Below, piece by piece: positions 4,934-6,887 of a DNA stretch of 6,887 bases. The notes under the pieces are model-generated. The model ran no database searches. It saw only the letters and a list, made by a program, of their open reading frames with translations, and was not told where the DNA came from. Every line of letters starts with the position of its first letter. The first letter of the stretch is position 1. Source of the DNA: an uncultured Collinsella sp. (GTDB taxonomy: Bacteria; Actinomycetota; Coriobacteriia; Coriobacteriales; Coriobacteriaceae); the NCBI GenBank assembly GCA_902475375.1, contig CABRZC010000100.1:1-6887 (forward strand), given 5' to 3'. The position numbers and the translations under genes were made by a program.

Positions 4934-4960
4934 GGGGTATGGGCAACCATGCCCCTTTTT
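4934..4960 (+). terminator. intrinsic terminator of sdpRI
   Basis: GGGGTATGG (4934-4942) pairs with CCATGCCCC (4947-4955), nine pairs with one G-U, capped by a GCAA tetraloop and followed by five Ts. A classical factor-independent terminator. An attenuator role for ettA would need a promoter upstream of it, which I do not see clearly. Confidence 0.9.
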
Positions 4961-4978
4961 ATTAGAACGCGCGGACTG

Positions 4979-5005
4979 CCTCTCCGCTTTTCCAAAACGG
5001 AGAGG
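4979..5005 (+). promoter_or_regulatory. stem-loop in the ettA upstream region
   Basis: CCTCTCCG (4979-4986) and CGGAGAGG (4998-5005) pair exactly, with a loop containing TTTTCCAAAA. It is followed by a purine-rich stretch, not Ts, and lies about 25 bases before the ettA ribosome binding site. It may be a 5' UTR element affecting translation or stability. No convincing promoter hexamers are visible between the sdpRI terminator and ettA. Confidence 0.5.
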
Positions 5006-5029
5006 GGGAGAAGATTTCCGCAGCTAGAT

Positions 5030-5035
5030 AAGGAG
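5030..5035 (+). promoter_or_regulatory. ribosome binding site deciding the ettA start
   Basis: AAGGAG ends two bases before the ATG at 5038, too close for normal initiation, but eight bases before the in-frame GTG at 5044. This favours the GTG. Confidence 0.7.
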
Positions 5036-5043
5036 AAATGACC

Positions 5044-6723
5044 GTGGCGGAGTTCATTTATCAGATGTATCAGGCTCGTAAGGCCCATGGCGACAAGGTA
5101 ATCCTTGACGACGTGACCTTGAGCTTCTATCCCGGTGCCAAGATCGGCGTCGTGGGCCCTAACGGTATGGGCAAGTCGACCCTGCTCAAGATCATGGCCG
5201 GCATCGAGGAGGTCTCCAACGGCGATGCCAGGCTTACCCCCGGCTACACCGTGGGCATCCTGCAGCAGGAGCCGCCGCTCGACGACGACAAGACCGTCAT
5301 CGAGAACGTGCGCATGGCATTTGGCGACATGATCGCCAAGGTCGATCGCTTCAACAAGATCGGCGAGGAGATGTGCGACCCGGACTGCGACATGGATGCC
5401 CTCATGGCCGAGATGGGCAAGCTCCAGGACGAGATTGACGCCGCCGACGGCTGGGATATCGATTCCAAGCTCGGCCAGGCCATGGACGCCCTGCAGCTGC
5501 CCGATTCCGACATGCCGGTCAACGTGCTTTCCGGCGGCGAGCGCCGCCGCGTGGCCCTGTGCAAGCTGCTGCTCGAGGCTCCCGACCTGTTACTGCTCGA
5601 CGAGCCCACGAACCACCTGGACGCCGAGTCGATCCTGTGGCTCGAGCACTTCCTGCATAACTACCAGGGCGCGGTGCTTGCCGTCACACACGATCGCTAC
5701 TTCCTGGATAACGTTGCCGAGTGGATCTGCGAGGTCGACCGCGGTCACCTTTATCCCTACAAGGGCAACTACTCCACGTATCTGGAGACCAAGGCCGCCC
5801 GTATCGAGGCGCAGGGCAACCGCGACGCCAAGCTCGCCAAGCGCATGGAGGCTGAGCTCGAGTGGGTACGCAGCTCGCCCAAGGCTCGCCAGGCCAAGAA
5901 CAAGGCCCGTCTGGCTCGCTATGAGGAGATGGAGGCCGAGGCGCGCGCAAGCCAGAAGCTCGACTGGACCGATATCCGCATTCCCGTCGGGCCGCGTCTG
6001 GGCAACAAGGTTCTCGAGGCCCATCATCTGCACAAGGAGTTCGATGGCCGCGTGCTCATCGATGACCTTTCGTTCACCCTGCCGCGCAATGGCATCGTGG
6101 GCGTCATCGGCCCCAACGGTGTCGGTAAGACCACGCTGTTCAAGACGATTGTGGGTCTGGAGCCGCTGACTTCGGGCGAGCTCGAGGTGGGCGAGACCGT
6201 CAAGATTTCTTACGTCGACCAGAACCGTTCCGGCATCGATCCCGATAAGAACCTGTGGGAGGTCGTCTCGGACGGCCTGGACCACATGATGGTCGGCGAG
6301 ACCGAGGTTCCGAGCCGCGCGTATGTGGCGAGCTTTGGCTTTAAGGGCCAGGACCAGCAGAAGCGCGCTGGCGTGCTCTCCGGCGGCGAGCGCAACCGTC
6401 TGAACTTGGCGCTTACGCTCAAGCAGGGCGGCAACCTGCTGCTTCTCGACGAGCCCACGAACGACCTCGACGTCGAGACGCTGTCCTCGCTCGAAGCGGC
6501 GCTGCTCGAGTTCCCGGGCTGCTCGGTGGTCATTAGCCACGATCGTATGTTCCTGGACCGCGTCGCCACGCACATTCTGGCGTGGGAGGGCACCGACGAT
6601 AATCCGGGCAACTGGTATTGGTTCGAGGGCAACTTCGAGGCCTATCAAGCCAACCGCATCGAGCGCCTGGGCGAGGACGCAGCCCAGCCGCATCGTATTC
6701 ACCGCAAGCTGACGCGTGACTAG
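5044..6723 (+). CDS. ettA: energy-dependent translational throttle protein EttA (ABC-F ATPase)
   Basis: Soluble ABC-F ATPase that binds the ribosomal E site and gates the first elongation steps according to ATP/ADP level. Two ABC domains are complete: Walker A GPNGMGKST (38-46), signature LSGGE (162-166), Walker B LLLLDEPTN with Asp186/Glu187, then THDR; second Walker A GPNGVGKTT (356-364), signature LSGGE (445-449), Asp469/Glu470, then SHDR. The region at about 95-150 is the EttA arm, and the charged helical linker at about 240-310 is the tRNA-contacting linker. No membrane segments. The length of 559 residues is close to E. coli EttA (555). The GTG start is preferred because it gives MAEFIYQMYQARKAHG, the usual actinobacterial EttA opening, with correct ribosome-site spacing. 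Codons favour C- and G-ending forms more than in the neighbouring genes, as in highly expressed genes. Two stops stand in tandem (6721-6726). Met42 in Walker A is less usual than Ala. An antibiotic-resistance ABC-F is unlikely given the EttA-like arm. Confidence 0.93.
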   Translation: MAEFIYQMYQARKAHGDKVILDDVTLSFYPGAKIGVVGPNGMGKSTLLKIMAGIEEVSNGDARLTPGYTVGILQQEPPLDDDKTVIENVRMAFGDMIAKVDRFNKIGEEMCDPDCDMDALMAEMGKLQDEIDAADGWDIDSKLGQAMDALQLPDSDMPVNVLSGGERRRVALCKLLLEAPDLLLLDEPTNHLDAESILWLEHFLHNYQGAVLAVTHDRYFLDNVAEWICEVDRGHLYPYKGNYSTYLETKAARIEAQGNRDAKLAKRMEAELEWVRSSPKARQAKNKARLARYEEMEAEARASQKLDWTDIRIPVGPRLGNKVLEAHHLHKEFDGRVLIDDLSFTLPRNGIVGVIGPNGVGKTTLFKTIVGLEPLTSGELEVGETVKISYVDQNRSGIDPDKNLWEVVSDGLDHMMVGETEVPSRAYVASFGFKGQDQQKRAGVLSGGERNRLNLALTLKQGGNLLLLDEPTNDLDVETLSSLEAALLEFPGCSVVISHDRMFLDRVATHILAWEGTDDNPGNWYWFEGNFEAYQANRIERLGEDAAQPHRIHRKLTRD

Positions 6724-6732
6724 TAGCAAGTA

Positions 6733-6760
6733 GAAAGGCCGCCAGCAAGGGCGGCCTTTC
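6733..6760 (+). terminator. intrinsic terminator of ettA
   Basis: GAAAGGCCGCC (6733-6743) pairs exactly with GGCGGCCTTTC (6750-6760) over an AGCAAG loop, seven bases after the second ettA stop. The T-run is short (CTTTCTT), but the stem and its A-rich/T-rich flanks are typical. Confidence 0.85.
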
Positions 6761-6761
6761 T

Positions 6762-6887
6762 TGTAGCAATTGCACTGCAGCTATGCCCTGGCTGCTGGTT
6801 TGATTCATAATCAAAGTCATCTCTTTGGGATTAAAGCCCGTTTTTGCTATGAGTGATTTTCTAATTCCGTTTAAAACGTAAAGACGT
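6762..6887. other. non-coding end of window
   Basis: No gene that I can support. One small perfect hairpin (6799-6805 with 6809-6815) and a short GTTTTTG run near 6840 are visible, without a clear promoter or terminator. An upstream region of the next gene is likely. Confidence 0.4.

Noticed and set aside
5590..6729. Long open frame on the minus strand opposite ettA
   Set aside because: Antisense shadow of the strongly biased ettA coding sequence; no family motif is visible.
6533..6820. Minus-strand frame starting ATGACTTTGATT after ettA
   Set aside because: It has no good ribosome binding site, runs through the ettA terminator into antisense ettA sequence, and shows no family pattern.
1..6887. 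CRISPR array, tRNA, rRNA or insertion-sequence transposase
   Set aside because: No regularly spaced repeats, cloverleaf with a T-loop motif, rRNA-like stretch or transposase motif was seen on either strand.

Overview
The window reads as chromosomal DNA from a high-G+C Gram-positive anaerobe of the gut. The mix of a fructoselysine 6-kinase, an SdpRI pair and an EttA that opens like actinobacterial EttA proteins points to Coriobacteriia, plausibly Collinsella. That assignment is inference from gene content and style; no rRNA or other marker is present.

Layout. (1) Positions 2-1557, plus strand: the 3' part of a HAD-superfamily phosphatase gene whose start lies outside the window, then frlD, a PfkB-type fructoselysine 6-kinase; probably one transcript. 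(2) Positions 1558-1836: the gap between convergent frlD and tatD. It holds a G+C-rich stem-loop and a 230-bp A+T-richer element with 31-bp terminal inverted repeats and several internal hairpins. (3) Positions 1837-3431, minus strand: tcdA (tRNA t6A dehydratase) followed closely by tatD (metal-dependent nuclease), with a candidate promoter near 3476. (4) Positions 3443-3891: a 449-base region without a long gene but dense in signals. It contains a 28-codon minus-strand ORF for a one-helix membrane peptide with a strong ribosome binding site, a LexA-type SOS box over its predicted promoter, a predicted plus-strand small RNA converging on its 3' end, and the sdpR promoter with an inverted-repeat operator. 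(5) Positions 3892-4867, plus strand: sdpR and sdpI, overlapping by 8 bases, ending at a textbook terminator. (6) Positions 5044-6723, plus strand: ettA, a complete two-domain ABC-F translation factor with strong G/C-ending codon bias and its own terminator. Positions 6762-6887 hold no gene that I can support.

How the parts fit. Most genes are separate housekeeping or accessory units: sugar-amine use (frlD), tRNA modification (tcdA), nucleic-acid trimming (tatD) and ribosome gating (ettA). The most interesting stretch is 3518-3857. There a TisB-like peptide, an SOS box, a candidate antisense RNA and a divergent regulator/immunity pair (sdpRI) sit within about 350 bases. I read this as a candidate SOS-controlled type I toxin-antitoxin module beside an SdpRI locus. 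The structured 230-bp element between frlD and tatD is the second candidate for something undescribed.

All family assignments come from reading motifs by eye. No database search, RNA folding program or expression data was used.
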